Below are positions 51,541-60,384 of a stretch of 64,000 nt of DNA, one piece after another (position 1 is the stretch's first letter; every line of letters begins with the position of its first letter). The notes below the pieces were generated by a model, which saw only the letters and a program-made list of their open reading frames with translations, made no database searches and had not been told where the DNA came from. The stretch is from an uncultured Prevotella sp. (lineage in GTDB: Bacteria; Bacteroidota; Bacteroidia; Bacteroidales; Bacteroidaceae). The stretch covers positions 62,001 through 126,000 of the forward strand of contig UQRP01000003.1 of NCBI GenBank assembly GCA_900543585.1. Reading direction: 5' to 3'. A program made the translations under genes and the position numbers.

Positions 51541-52806
51541 TTAAGCGGTGTAGCAGCTCTCGCCATGCTCATAGATGTCGAGGCCTTCCTCCTCAATACG
51601 CTTCGGGACACGCAGACCGACAGTCTTCTTGATGCCCCAGAAGAGGATGATGCCAGTGATGGCAGCCCAGCCGTCGATGACGAGAATACCAAAAGCCTGT
51701 GCGCCAAGGAGGCCGAAGCCGTGACCGTAGAGGCAGCCCTCAGAGACGGAGAAGATACCTGTGAGCAGTGTACCAAGGATACCACAGACACCGTGAACAG
51801 AGCTTGCGCCGGCAGGGTCGTCAATGTGGAGCTTCTGGTCGATGAAGGTCACAGAGAAAGGCAGAACAATACCGCAGATAGTACCGATGGCTACTGCACC
51901 GGCAGGAGAGACAGCGTCGCAGCTGGCAGTGATACCTACCAGACCGGCAAGGATGCCGTTCAGCGTCAATGAGAAAGAAGGCTTGCCATACTTAATCCAG
52001 GTTGTGAACATTGTGGCCAGACCGCCGCAGACTGCTGCAAGGTTGGTGGTCAGGAAGATATGGCTGATGGCTGTACGAGCCTCCTCTGAGGAAGCACCCT
52101 GCGTAGAACCGGGGTTGAAACCGAACCATCCGAACCAGAGGATGAAGACACCCATAGCTGCCAAGGTCAGAGAGTGACCGGGGATAGCGTTGGAAGTGCC
52201 ATCCTTGCGGTACTTGCCGAGACGTGGACCCAGGGCGATAGCACCAATGAAAGCCAGCACGCCACCTACACTGTGGACGACGGCAGAACCGGCGAAGTCG
52301 TGGAAGGAAGTGCCAAAGACGTTCATCATGAAAGAACCGTCGGTAGCGTTGAGCCAGCCGCCACCCCATGACCAGTGTGCCTCAATCGGGTAGATGAGCA
52401 GAGAGATAAAGAAGGAGTATACGCAGTACATAGAGAACTTTGTACGCTCTGCCATAGCACCCGAGACGATGGTGGCACTCGTAGTACAGAACACGGACTG
52501 GAACATCAGCTCACCGGCTGTGGGCAGTCCGGCGGCGTTGTGATACCAGGAGAAGTCGCCGAAGTTGGGCATACCCATGAATCCGGCTCCGTCGTTGCCG
52601 AACATGATGCCAAAACCTACAAACCAGAACAATACGGAACCGATCATGAAATCGACGAAGTTCTTGAAGAGTATGTTGGCGGTGTTCTTACGTCTTGTGA
52701 ATCCAGCTTCACACAGGGCAAATCCCGGCTGCATGAAGAATACCAGCATTGCGGCTAACAGCAGCCACACGGTATCTACAGATATAGATAAATCCTGAAT
52801 AGTCAT
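51541..52806 (-). CDS. amt: Ammonium transporter
   Basis: Inner-membrane ammonium channel of the Amt/Rh family, 421 residues with about eleven membrane helices. Visible marks: FFMQPGFALCEAGFTRRKN (first helix and loop), twin-His region helices (GSAVVHSVGG and SVHGVCGILGT), FGWFGFNPGS, and the C-terminal EEEGLDIYEHGESC that is shared with the neighbouring amt and expected to bind PII. It diverges clearly from the neighbouring amt, so the pair is an old duplication or two separate lines. Order glnK-amt-amt-asnB in one direction, 60 bp after glnK. Confidence 0.96.
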   Translation of the reverse strand: MTIQDLSISVDTVWLLLAAMLVFFMQPGFALCEAGFTRRKNTANILFKNFVDFMIGSVLFWFVGFGIMFGNDGAGFMGMPNFGDFSWYHNAAGLPTAGELMFQSVFCTTSATIVSGAMAERTKFSMYCVYSFFISLLIYPIEAHWSWGGGWLNATDGSFMMNVFGTSFHDFAGSAVVHSVGGVLAFIGAIALGPRLGKYRKDGTSNAIPGHSLTLAAMGVFILWFGWFGFNPGSTQGASSEEARTAISHIFLTTNLAAVCGGLATMFTTWIKYGKPSFSLTLNGILAGLVGITASCDAVSPAGAVAIGTICGIVLPFSVTFIDQKLHIDDPAGASSVHGVCGILGTLLTGIFSVSEGCLYGHGFGLLGAQAFGILVIDGWAAITGIILFWGIKKTVGLRVPKRIEEEGLDIYEHGESCYTA

Positions 52807-52866
52807 AAATGCAAAATTTTAGATTAATGTTTCAACTCTTCTTCGTCCCTTCATTCCAAGGGAGGC

Positions 52867-53223
52867 TTATTTCTCCTGCTCCGCATTATACAGTGCGATG
52901 TCGCCACGCTCACCAGTGCGTATACGGATGGTGTCCTCAACAGGAATGATAAAGATACGTCCGTCACCGACCTCACCGGTCTTGGCAGCCTTCTCGATGG
53001 CTGCTACGGTCTTCTCGACATTCTTGTCACGAACGACAATATTCATCAGCACACGCTCAATGCTACTCGTAGAGTACATCACGCCACGGTAGATACGATC
53101 CTGTCGCATCTTACCCTCGCCACGAACATCATAGTAGCTGAACCACTCGATGTCGGCTGCAAGAAGAGCTTCCTTTACTTCCTCAAACTTCGTCTTGCGG
53201 ATTATAGCTTCAATCTTCTTCAT
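52867..53223 (-). CDS. glnK: PII nitrogen regulatory protein
   Basis: Cytosolic trimeric sensor of 2-oxoglutarate and energy that blocks Amt channels when nitrogen is plentiful. 118 residues: MKKIEAIIRKTKFEEVKEAL, T-loop with DRIYRGVMY where Tyr50 matches the Tyr51 modified in enterobacteria, and the B-loop-like KTGEVGDGRIFIIPVED. The first gene of the glnK-amt-amt-asnB run with a -7 box about 75 bp upstream. Direct linkage to two amt genes whose tails share the PII-contact motif supports the GlnK role over GlnB. Whether the Tyr is uridylylated here is unknown. Confidence 0.95.
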   Translation of the reverse strand: MKKIEAIIRKTKFEEVKEALLAADIEWFSYYDVRGEGKMRQDRIYRGVMYSTSSIERVLMNIVVRDKNVEKTVAAIEKAAKTGEVGDGRIFIIPVEDTIRIRTGERGDIALYNAEQEK

Positions 53224-53296
53224 GCTTTCTCCTTTTTAAACGTTAACAATCATTTCTTTTTATCGTTTCCTCTTTCATTTTGTAAGCTTACGGCTG

Positions 53297-53304
53297 CAAA
53301 ATTA
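53297..53304 (-). promoter_or_regulatory. -7 box of the glnK-amt-amt-asnB run
   Basis: Reads TAATTTTG on the reverse strand. The 53224-53561 gap also holds the opposite-facing dapF promoter and is very AT-rich, with repeated TTTTTGC and ATTTGTAC-like words but no gene. Confidence 0.6.
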
Positions 53305-53503
53305 ATCAAAACGTCAGAACTAAACGCCAAATAATAGCAAAATGATTTAAGCAAAGTTGCGCTATCGTCAGACTGTAAGCTACGACAAGTCTCAGCATTA
53401 CAATTTGCACACTATTCAAGCCTTTTTGCTTACAATTTGTACTTTTTGCGCAAAAGCAATGAGATTTTATGAATAAAATTTTCTACTTACTGACATTTTG
53501 TTG

Positions 53504-53511
53504 TATCTTTG
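53504..53511 (+). promoter_or_regulatory. -7 box of dapF-dapL
   Basis: Reads TATCTTTG, putting transcription start near 53516. This lies downstream of the longest possible dapF start (53469) and so rules that start out. Confidence 0.65.
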
Positions 53512-53561
53512 CAACGTCAAAAGGACAAAACGTCAATACAAAAGAAATAGAACGTAACAAA

Positions 53562-54440
53562 ATGTCATCAACCATTCCTTTCACCAAGATGCAGGGAGCC
53601 GGCAACGACTATATATATGTAAATACATTATTATATAGCGTCCCTGACCCTGAAACCACCGCCATCAAATGGAGCGACCGCCACTTCGGCATCGGCTCCG
53701 ACGGACTGGTTCTCATCGGTGCTCCCCAGGACGCGGCGAAGGCCGACTTCAGGATGCGCATCTTCAACGCTGACGGCTCTGAAGCCAAGATGTGCGGCAA
53801 CGCCAGCAGATGCATCGGTAAATATGTTTATGAGAAAGGACTCTTCCACGGTGACACCGTCCGACTGGAGACGGCATCGGGGATAAAGATTCTCAAACTG
53901 CATATCGAGGATGGCAAAGTGGAGAGCGTGACCGTAGACATGGGCGAGCCGCAGCTCGACGTTCCGGCACAGTTCACAGGCCACGAGCCACAGATGACAT
54001 CCACGCTCCTTGACAATATTGAGACCCTCGGCAATGGCGCCAAAGCGGAGCAGTTCGTCTCCATGGGCAATCCCCACTACGTCTCCTTCGTGAAGTCCAT
54101 CGCTGATGTCGCCCTCACGGAGGAGGGTCAGCGCCTGGAGCGCGACGCCGCCTTCCCGGAGCGCTGCAACATCGAGTTTGCCGAGAAGAAGGAGAGCGCT
54201 GACAGCAGTGTTACCACCTTCCGCACACGGGTCTGGGAGCGCGGCAGCGGCATCACAATGGCCTGCGGCACAGGAGCCTGCGCCACGGCAGTAGCAGCAG
54301 CAGCCCTCGGCATCGCCGCCCGAAAGAGCGACATCGTCATGGACGGTGGAACGCTGCACATAGAATGGAACCAAGCCGACAACCACGTCTATATGACGGG
54401 CCCGGCAGCCTTCTCTTTCGAGGGAGAGGCAGAACTATAA
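53562..54440 (+). CDS. dapF: Diaminopimelate epimerase
   Basis: Converts LL- to meso-diaminopimelate for lysine and peptidoglycan. 292 residues from ATG 53562: FTKMQGAGNDYIYV at the start, first active-site Cys in MCGNASRCIGKY, second in ACGTGACATAVAAAA. Length is slightly long for the family. The upstream in-frame extension looks like a signal peptide (MNKIFYLLTFCCIFATSKG) but lies across the promoter and before the normal DapF start, so I reject it. The gene is 37 bp before dapL, one operon, divergent from glnK. A TATATATGTAAATACATTATTATATA stretch makes an AT-rich patch around residue 20. Confidence 0.95.
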   Translation: MSSTIPFTKMQGAGNDYIYVNTLLYSVPDPETTAIKWSDRHFGIGSDGLVLIGAPQDAAKADFRMRIFNADGSEAKMCGNASRCIGKYVYEKGLFHGDTVRLETASGIKILKLHIEDGKVESVTVDMGEPQLDVPAQFTGHEPQMTSTLLDNIETLGNGAKAEQFVSMGNPHYVSFVKSIADVALTEEGQRLERDAAFPERCNIEFAEKKESADSSVTTFRTRVWERGSGITMACGTGACATAVAAAALGIAARKSDIVMDGGTLHIEWNQADNHVYMTGPAAFSFEGEAEL

Positions 54441-54477
54441 GATAAGATAAGACAACACAACAAACAACGATAAAAGA

Positions 54478-55704
54478 ATGGCATTAGTAAACGAATATTA
54501 CCTCAGGCTTCCCGGCAGCTATCTCTTTGCCGATGTTGCCAAAAGAGTAAACGCATACAAAGTATCGCACCCCAAGGTCAGGGTCATCTCATTAGGTATC
54601 GGCGACGTCACACGCCCGCTGGCCCCGGCCGTGATAGAGGCCATGCACAAGGCTGCTGACGAAATGGCCGTCAAGGCTACCTTCCGCGGCTACGGACCGG
54701 AGCATGGCTACGACTTCCTCCGGGAGGCTATCATGAAGGGTGACTTCCTCACGCGGGGCATCCACCTCGACAAGGACGAGATTTTCGTCAACGACGGTGC
54801 CAAGAGCGACACCGGAAACATCCAGGAGCTCCTCAGATGGGACAACAGCGTGGCCGTCACCGACCCCGTCTACCCCGTCTACATCGACTCCAATGCCATG
54901 ATAGGGCGCGCGGGAAAGTTTGAGAACGGACGGTGGAGCGACATCACCTACCTTCCCTGCACAGCGGAGAACAACTTCACACCCGCACTACCCGACCATC
55001 GTGTGGACATGATATACCTCTGCTACCCCAACAACCCCACGGGAACGGTGCTCACCAAAGAAGAGTTGCGCAAATGGGTCAACTTCGCATTGAAAAACGA
55101 TGCCGTGCTCTTCTACGACGCTGCCTATCAGGCTTATATCCAGGATCCATCGATTCCGCACAGCATCTACGAGATAAAGGGAGCCAGGAAGTGCGCCATC
55201 GAGTTCCACTCCTACTCCAAGACGGCAGGCTTCACAGGTGTGAGATGCGGATACACCGTCATACCTAAAGACCTCACCGTGGCAGCGCTGACCAGCAACG
55301 AGCGCGTGCCGCTGAACAAGCTCTGGGAGAGACGCCAGTCGACAAAGTTCAATGGCACTTCCTATATCTCACAGCGCGCCGCCGAGGCCACCTATACCCC
55401 TGAGGGCCACAAGCAGACACGCGAGACCATCGCCTACTATATGGAGAACGCCCGCATCATGAGGGAGAACCTCATCAAGCATGGCTACAAGGTCTTCGGC
55501 GGTGAGAATGCCCCCTACCTCTGGGTGAAGACACCGGAGGGTCAGGACAGCTGGAAGTTCTTCGACACCCTGCTCTACGGCTGCGGCGTGGTCTGCACAC
55601 CGGGCGTAGGCTTCGGTCCTTCGGGAGAGGGATATTTCCGGCTGACAAGCTTCGGCAACCGTGAGGACGTCGAAGAGGCCATGGAGAGAATAGCATCACT
55701 GTAG
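54478..55704 (+). CDS. dapL: LL-diaminopimelate aminotransferase
   Basis: Makes LL-diaminopimelate from tetrahydrodipicolinate in one step with glutamate as amino donor, bypassing the succinylase branch. 408 residues, normal length: MALVNEYYLRLPGSYLFADVAKRV, ISLGIGDVTRPL, PLP-binding region NDGAKSDTGNIQ, YPNNPTGTVL, and the Schiff-base lysine in SYSKTAGFTGVRCGY. Coupled with dapF downstream of one promoter, giving two successive steps of the DapL route typical of Bacteroidota. Glutamate use ties it to the nitrogen genes around it. Confidence 0.96.
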   Translation: MALVNEYYLRLPGSYLFADVAKRVNAYKVSHPKVRVISLGIGDVTRPLAPAVIEAMHKAADEMAVKATFRGYGPEHGYDFLREAIMKGDFLTRGIHLDKDEIFVNDGAKSDTGNIQELLRWDNSVAVTDPVYPVYIDSNAMIGRAGKFENGRWSDITYLPCTAENNFTPALPDHRVDMIYLCYPNNPTGTVLTKEELRKWVNFALKNDAVLFYDAAYQAYIQDPSIPHSIYEIKGARKCAIEFHSYSKTAGFTGVRCGYTVIPKDLTVAALTSNERVPLNKLWERRQSTKFNGTSYISQRAAEATYTPEGHKQTRETIAYYMENARIMRENLIKHGYKVFGGENAPYLWVKTPEGQDSWKFFDTLLYGCGVVCTPGVGFGPSGEGYFRLTSFGNREDVEEAMERIASL

Positions 55705-55827
55705 CGTGAAAAGCGTTGCTTGAGAAAGGAGAGAGAGTTAGAACGTTCTGCAGAATAACGTATGAGTATTAACCGGCATTGAGGCTGGCGGGCAACCACA
55801 AGGTCTCAGGCATTAATTCAGAAAGCT

Positions 55828-56535
55828 ATGAAGAACAAAGTAAAAGGTTTCGCAATGTTGGCAGCAGCCCTTGTGGCGCTTCCGGCTTGCGCTCAGGACA
55901 ACGTAGAGGGAACGATAGCTGCCGACTTCGTCAACCAGTATATCTGGCGTGGTCAGGAATTAGGCGATGTCAGCGTACAGCCTACCTTAGGAGTGGCCTA
56001 CAAAGGCTTCTCTCTGACAGGCTGGGGAAGTGTAGGCATCTCTGACAATGACGATACCAAGGAGTTTGATCTCACTGCCGCCTACACCGCAGGCGGATTC
56101 CATGTAGGTATCACAGACTATTGGTTCAATACACCTAATAGTAAGTATTTCGCTTACGCTGCTCATGAGACCAGCCATGTCTTCGAGGGTAACATCGGTT
56201 ACGACTTCGGTCCTGTGGCTTTGAACTGGTATACCAACTTCGCCGGTAACGACGGCTATACCAAGAAAGGCAAGCGCGCTTACTCTTCCTATGTCGAGGC
56301 TACCGCTCCCTTCAAGCTTGCTTCCTTAGACTGGACAGCAACAGTAGGTGCCGTACCTTACTACACAACGTTCTACGGCAAGGCCAACGGCTTCGCCGTC
56401 ACCAATGTCTCACTGAAGGCCTCCAAGGACATCCGGGTCACCGACAGCTGGTCGATACCTCTCTTTGCTGCCATCAACACCAACCCCTCAACGCAGAAAG
56501 CCTACTTCGTAGTGGGATTCACACTGAGACCATAA
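55828..56535 (+). CDS. Predicted outer membrane beta-barrel protein (Gcw_chp/TorF-like)
   Basis: A 235-residue exported protein with signal peptide (FAMLAAALVALPACAQ), then alternating strands rich in Tyr, Trp and Phe: ADFVNQYIWRGQELGDVSVQPTLGVAYKG matches the start of TIGR02001/Gcw_chp-like barrel proteins in layout (two blocks, DFVNQYIWRGQEL and SVQPTLGVAYKG), and it ends in TLRP. Function unknown. It sits between dapL and the type III glutamine synthetase in a nitrogen-rich region, so an outer membrane channel for small nitrogenous solutes is possible. That is inference from context. The Cys before AQ may or may not be lipidated. Confidence 0.65.
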   Translation: MKNKVKGFAMLAAALVALPACAQDNVEGTIAADFVNQYIWRGQELGDVSVQPTLGVAYKGFSLTGWGSVGISDNDDTKEFDLTAAYTAGGFHVGITDYWFNTPNSKYFAYAAHETSHVFEGNIGYDFGPVALNWYTNFAGNDGYTKKGKRAYSSYVEATAPFKLASLDWTATVGAVPYYTTFYGKANGFAVTNVSLKASKDIRVTDSWSIPLFAAINTNPSTQKAYFVVGFTLRP

Positions 56536-56545
56536 AGCCCCACCC

Positions 56546-56587
56546 GTCACGGCCAAAGGCCGTGACACCCTCCCCCTAAGGGGAGGG
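56546..56587 (+). terminator. Twin hairpins after the barrel gene
   Basis: A perfect 9-bp stem GTCACGGCC / GGCCGTGAC (56546-56554 with 56558-56566, loop AAA) is followed at once by CCCTCCCC / GGGGAGGG (56568-56575 with 56580-56587). No T run follows, so it is a weak terminator or a dispersed intergenic repeat. Confidence 0.55.
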
Positions 56588-56616
56588 AAAGATATGAAGA
56601 AGCCATTCTAACAAAA

Positions 56617-56690
56617 CGAGAGACTATCAGAATGAGAGACTTTCAGAAGATGAGAGACTTTCAGAATGAGAGACTTTCAAAGGTATATGG
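56617..56690. repeat. Four spaced GAGAGACTTTCAG repeats upstream of glnN
   Basis: GAGAGAC followed by TTTC or TATC recurs at 56618, 56634, 56652 and 56668 (spacings 16, 18, 16). On the reverse strand the word is GAAAGTCTCTCA. The run lies 200 bp before the type III glutamine synthetase. The remainder of 56536-56887 has no gene and no clear -7 box that I could place with confidence. Confidence 0.7.
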
Positions 56691-56887
56691 AATATTGTAA
56701 AAGAGAGAATTGACAAGACGGAACAAGAACGTCTGGCTAATGAATGACGACTTCCTGTCTTTCTCTGGGACTTGACAGAGCATAACGACGAGATAACAAA
56801 CTGAATAATAGACAACAAACAAAGTAATAATTCCGCATTTCCGCCACGGCTTCCATAAAGGCCGCCGGGATGCACAAAACACTTATT

Positions 56888-59074
56888 ATGACCTATCAAA
56901 GATTCGATGCAGTAGCCTGCGCTTCCAAGAAGAAGCCTGTAGAGGTTGTAGCGCCCGTCGAGCGCCCCTCTGAGTATTATGGCAAGAAGGTCTTCAACCG
57001 TGCCAAGATGTACAAGTATCTGCCGGCTGACGTCTACCAGAAGCTTATCGACGTTATCGACAATGGTGCCGAGCTCGACCGCTCCATCGCCGACGCCGTA
57101 GCCAAAGGCATGAAGCAGTGGGCCGACGAGAATGGTGTTACCCACTACACACACTGGTTCCAGCCGCTTACCGAGGGCACAGCCGAGAAGCACGACTCCT
57201 TCATAGAGCATGATGGCAAGGGCGGCATGATAGAGGAATTCTCCGGAAAGCTCCTCGTACAGCAGGAGCCGGACGCCAGCTCCTTCCCCTCCGGTGGTAT
57301 CCGTTCCACTTTCGAGGCTCGCGGCTACTCTGCATGGGATCCTACATCACCGGTGTTCATCATCGACGACACCCTCTGCATTCCTACCATTTTCATCTCC
57401 TATACCGGTGAGGCCCTCGACTACAAGGCTCCGCTGCTCCGTGCCCTGCACGCCGTCAACGTTGCTGCCACCAATGTCAGCCATTACTTCTATCCTGATG
57501 TGAAGAAGGTCATCTCCAACCTCGGTTGGGAGCAGGAGTACTTCCTCGTCGACGAGGACCTCTATGCCGCCCGTCCTGACCTTATCCTCACAGGCCGTAC
57601 CCTCATGGGCCACGAGAGCGCTAAGAACCAGCAGATGGACGACCACTACTTCGGCACCATCCCTGAGCGCGTGCAGGCCTTCATGAAGGACTTGGAGATT
57701 CAGGCTCTTGAGCTTGGCATCCCCGTGAAGACACGCCATAACGAGGTGGCTCCTAACCAGTTTGAGTGTGCTCCTATCTTCGAGGAGACCAACCTCGCCG
57801 TCGACCACAACATGCTGCTGATGTCACTCATGAAGCGTGTGGCCCACAAGCACGGCTTCGAGGTGCTGCTCCATGAGAAGCCTTTCGACGGCATCAACGG
57901 TTCCGGTAAGCATAACAACTGGTCACTGTCTACCGACACAGGCATCCTGCTCCACGGACCTGGCAAGACCAAGGAGGACAACCTCCGCTTCGTCGTCTTC
58001 ACCGTTGAGACCCTCATGGGTGTCTACAAGCACAACGGCCTGCTGAAGGCCTCCATCATGGATGCCGGCAACGCCCACCGCTTAGGCGCTAACGAGGCAC
58101 CTCCAGCAATCATCTCTTCCTTCCTCGGCAAGACCGTCAGCGACGTCTTAGAGCATATCATGAAGTCCGACAAGGACGCCCTCGTCATCAAGGGTAAGGA
58201 AGGTGTTGAGATTGATATCCCTGAGATTCCAACCATCCTGCGTGATAACACCGACCGTAACCGTACAAGTCCATTCGCCTTCACCGGCAACCGTTTCGAG
58301 TTCCGTGCTGTAGGTTCTTCCGCTAACTGCGCCAGCGCTCAGATTGTGCTGAACACCGCTGTCGCCGAGGCCCTGACAAGCTTCAAGGAGCGTGTCGACG
58401 CTCTCATCGCTAAGGGCGAGGACAAGTTCGCCGCTATCCTGAGCGTCGTCAGAGACGATATCAAGACCTGCGCTCCTATCCACTTCGATGGCAACGGCTA
58501 CTCCGACGAGTGGGTGGCAGAGGCTGAGAAGCGCGGACTCGACACCGAGAAGTCAGCACCGAAGATCTTCGACCGCTACCTCGATCCTGAGAGCGTCAAG
58601 ATGTTCGAAAGCGAGAACGTCTTCTCTGAGAATGAGCTCAAGGCACGTAACGAGGTGAAATGGGAGACCTACACCAAGAAGCTGCAGATTGAGGCTCGTG
58701 TCCTGGGTGACCTGTCACTGAACCATATCATCCCCGTGGCTACACACTACCAGTCCATGCTCGGTAACGACGTGCAGAACCTCGTGAACATCTACGGCGC
58801 TGAGAAGGGCAAGGCCCTTGCCGACCGTATCCTGAAGATTATCGAGCAGATTTCTGAGCGTACGGCAACCATCGAGAAGGACGTCGAGGATATGGTCAAC
58901 GCCCGTAAGGTGGCCAACAAGATTGAGGATGCACGCGAGAAGGCCATCGCCTACCACGACACCGTGGAGACATGGTTCCAGCCCATCCGCTACCAGATTG
59001 ACAAGCTCGAGCTCGTCGTTGCTGATGAGCTCTGGACACTGCCGAAGTACCGCGAGCTGTTGTTCATCCGGTAA
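56888..59074 (+). CDS. glnN: Type III glutamine synthetase
   Basis: Joins ammonium to glutamate with ATP; the main ammonium-assimilating enzyme of many Bacteroidota. 728 residues from ATG 56888, the known size of type III enzymes. Marks include PSEYYGKKVFNRAKMYKYL near the start, FPSGGIRSTFEARGYSAWDP, the glutamate-site region NEVAPNQFECAPIFEE, the ATP-site segment KPFDGINGSGKHNNWS and NRTSPFAFTGNRFEFRAVGS. I took the second ATG because the KKKPxEVxxPxxRPSEYY segment then sits at the usual place; the first (56870) adds only six residues. A second, type I enzyme lies 1.3 kb away. Confidence 0.96.
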   Translation: MTYQRFDAVACASKKKPVEVVAPVERPSEYYGKKVFNRAKMYKYLPADVYQKLIDVIDNGAELDRSIADAVAKGMKQWADENGVTHYTHWFQPLTEGTAEKHDSFIEHDGKGGMIEEFSGKLLVQQEPDASSFPSGGIRSTFEARGYSAWDPTSPVFIIDDTLCIPTIFISYTGEALDYKAPLLRALHAVNVAATNVSHYFYPDVKKVISNLGWEQEYFLVDEDLYAARPDLILTGRTLMGHESAKNQQMDDHYFGTIPERVQAFMKDLEIQALELGIPVKTRHNEVAPNQFECAPIFEETNLAVDHNMLLMSLMKRVAHKHGFEVLLHEKPFDGINGSGKHNNWSLSTDTGILLHGPGKTKEDNLRFVVFTVETLMGVYKHNGLLKASIMDAGNAHRLGANEAPPAIISSFLGKTVSDVLEHIMKSDKDALVIKGKEGVEIDIPEIPTILRDNTDRNRTSPFAFTGNRFEFRAVGSSANCASAQIVLNTAVAEALTSFKERVDALIAKGEDKFAAILSVVRDDIKTCAPIHFDGNGYSDEWVAEAEKRGLDTEKSAPKIFDRYLDPESVKMFESENVFSENELKARNEVKWETYTKKLQIEARVLGDLSLNHIIPVATHYQSMLGNDVQNLVNIYGAEKGKALADRILKIIEQISERTATIEKDVEDMVNARKVANKIEDAREKAIAYHDTVETWFQPIRYQIDKLELVVADELWTLPKYRELLFIR

Positions 59075-59112
59075 TCAACGCAAATTGTTGTTCATTCGAT
59101 AATAAATAAAAG

Positions 59113-59141
59113 TCCCCGACCGCATCATTAACGGTCGGGGA
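59113..59141. terminator. Hairpin after glnN
   Basis: Perfect 10-bp stem TCCCCGACCG / CGGTCGGGGA (59113-59122 with 59132-59141). The T-rich tail is on the reverse-strand side, so it may act in either direction, but only glnN ends here. Confidence 0.65.
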
Positions 59142-59356
59142 TGAGATAGAAAGAATTAAGTTTAACCTTAATTACCGACAATCTATTTCTTTTATTGGTT
59201 GTTTAAGTTAGGGCGGGGTGACATCGTGATGATGGGGCTCCGCCTCTTGCGTTTCTTGCCTTATAAGGCTACTGATCTTGCGGCAACATAAAATAAAAAA
59301 CGGCACATAAACCATCATAAAGCGGAAAAAGATAAACCGCAGAACCGAAAAAATCG

Positions 59357-59364
59357 TAACTTTG
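59357..59364 (+). promoter_or_regulatory. -7 box of the patatin gene
   Basis: Reads TAACTTTG, 24 bp before the ATG at 59389. It overlaps the longest possible frame start at 59362, which is therefore not used. Confidence 0.6.
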
Positions 59365-59388
59365 CAGCAGAACGACAAAACAGAAACC

Positions 59389-60378
59389 ATGGAGAATATC
59401 ATCACATACTTCAAGAAACTGATTCATCGCTATAAGGGCACTGAGCAGGAACCGGGCAGCGAACTAACATCACAAGACAAGAATGTGGCCCTCGTCCTGG
59501 GTGGCGGTGGTGCCCGCGGCTATGCACAGATAGGCGCCATCGAGGTCCTCTTAGAGCACGGCTACCATATCACATCTGTGGCTGGCACCTCCATGGGCGC
59601 CCTTGTCGGTGGACTCTATGCCGCCGGAAAGCTCAAGGAGCTCAAAGAGACCGTGTTAGCTGTCAACCGCAAGCAGGTGCTCTCGCTCATCGATGTCTCG
59701 TTAGGTCTCGACCACATAGCTACAGGCCAGAAGCTCAGTGCCCTCCTCGACGACATGACGGGGAGCGTGCACATCGAGGACCTGCCGATACCGTTCTGCT
59801 GTTCGGCATCAGATCTCGTCGGCGGCAAGGAGTATGTCTTCAACACTGGCCTGCTGAGTCATGCCATCCGCGCCTCTATCTCCATCCCCGGCATTTTCTC
59901 TCCTGTGCGCATGGGCGACATGGTCCTCGTCGACGGCTCTGTCCACAACACGCTGCCCCTGAACCGCGTGGAGCGGCATGAGGGTGACCTGCTCATCGCC
60001 GTCAACCCCAGCGCCCCCGACTCCAAACCTTTCCGGAGCATGTTGCAGGAAAATAATGGAAAGGGCAGCGAAAGAAAAGGCAAGCCTGCGGACAGAAGCA
60101 ACAACGGCGTCACGGACAAGCCGAAGAATCTCTGGACAAGAATCAAAGACAGCATACCCTTCCCTGGCTTCCAACTCTCCGACAATGTCGTCCGCCTGGC
60201 TTTGCGCGTAGCAGAAGTATCAGTACAAAACAATACGCAGATGTCGATGGCCCTCAACCCGCCCGACATCTGCGTCAACATCCCCACCAACCTCTACGGT
60301 CTTCTCGACTTCGACCGCGGCGAGGAAATCATCGACTACGGCAGAAAGGAGATGGAGAAGGTGTTAGGTGGTAGGTGA
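59389..60378 (+). CDS. Patatin-like phospholipase (RssA-like)
   Basis: A predicted cytosolic serine lipase of the patatin family, 329 residues. Marks in order: oxyanion loop LGGGGARGYAQIG, nucleophile Ser in GTSMGALVGG, and catalytic Asp in LVDGSVHNTLPL (DGS in place of the common DGG or DGA). A Lys/Ser-rich low-complexity insert lies near residues 220-245. No signal peptide or membrane helix is seen. Physiological substrate is unknown. It is convergent with the type I glutamine synthetase gene, only 6 bp apart, leaving no room for a terminator between them. Confidence 0.9.
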   Translation: MENIITYFKKLIHRYKGTEQEPGSELTSQDKNVALVLGGGGARGYAQIGAIEVLLEHGYHITSVAGTSMGALVGGLYAAGKLKELKETVLAVNRKQVLSLIDVSLGLDHIATGQKLSALLDDMTGSVHIEDLPIPFCCSASDLVGGKEYVFNTGLLSHAIRASISIPGIFSPVRMGDMVLVDGSVHNTLPLNRVERHEGDLLIAVNPSAPDSKPFRSMLQENNGKGSERKGKPADRSNNGVTDKPKNLWTRIKDSIPFPGFQLSDNVVRLALRVAEVSVQNNTQMSMALNPPDICVNIPTNLYGLLDFDRGEEIIDYGRKEMEKVLGGR

Positions 60379-60384
60379 CACTCA

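Noticed and set aside
53469..53561. Signal-peptide-like N-terminal extension of dapF
   Set aside because: It overlaps the promoter (-7 box 53504-53511), and the conserved DapF start lies at 53562. DapF is cytosolic.
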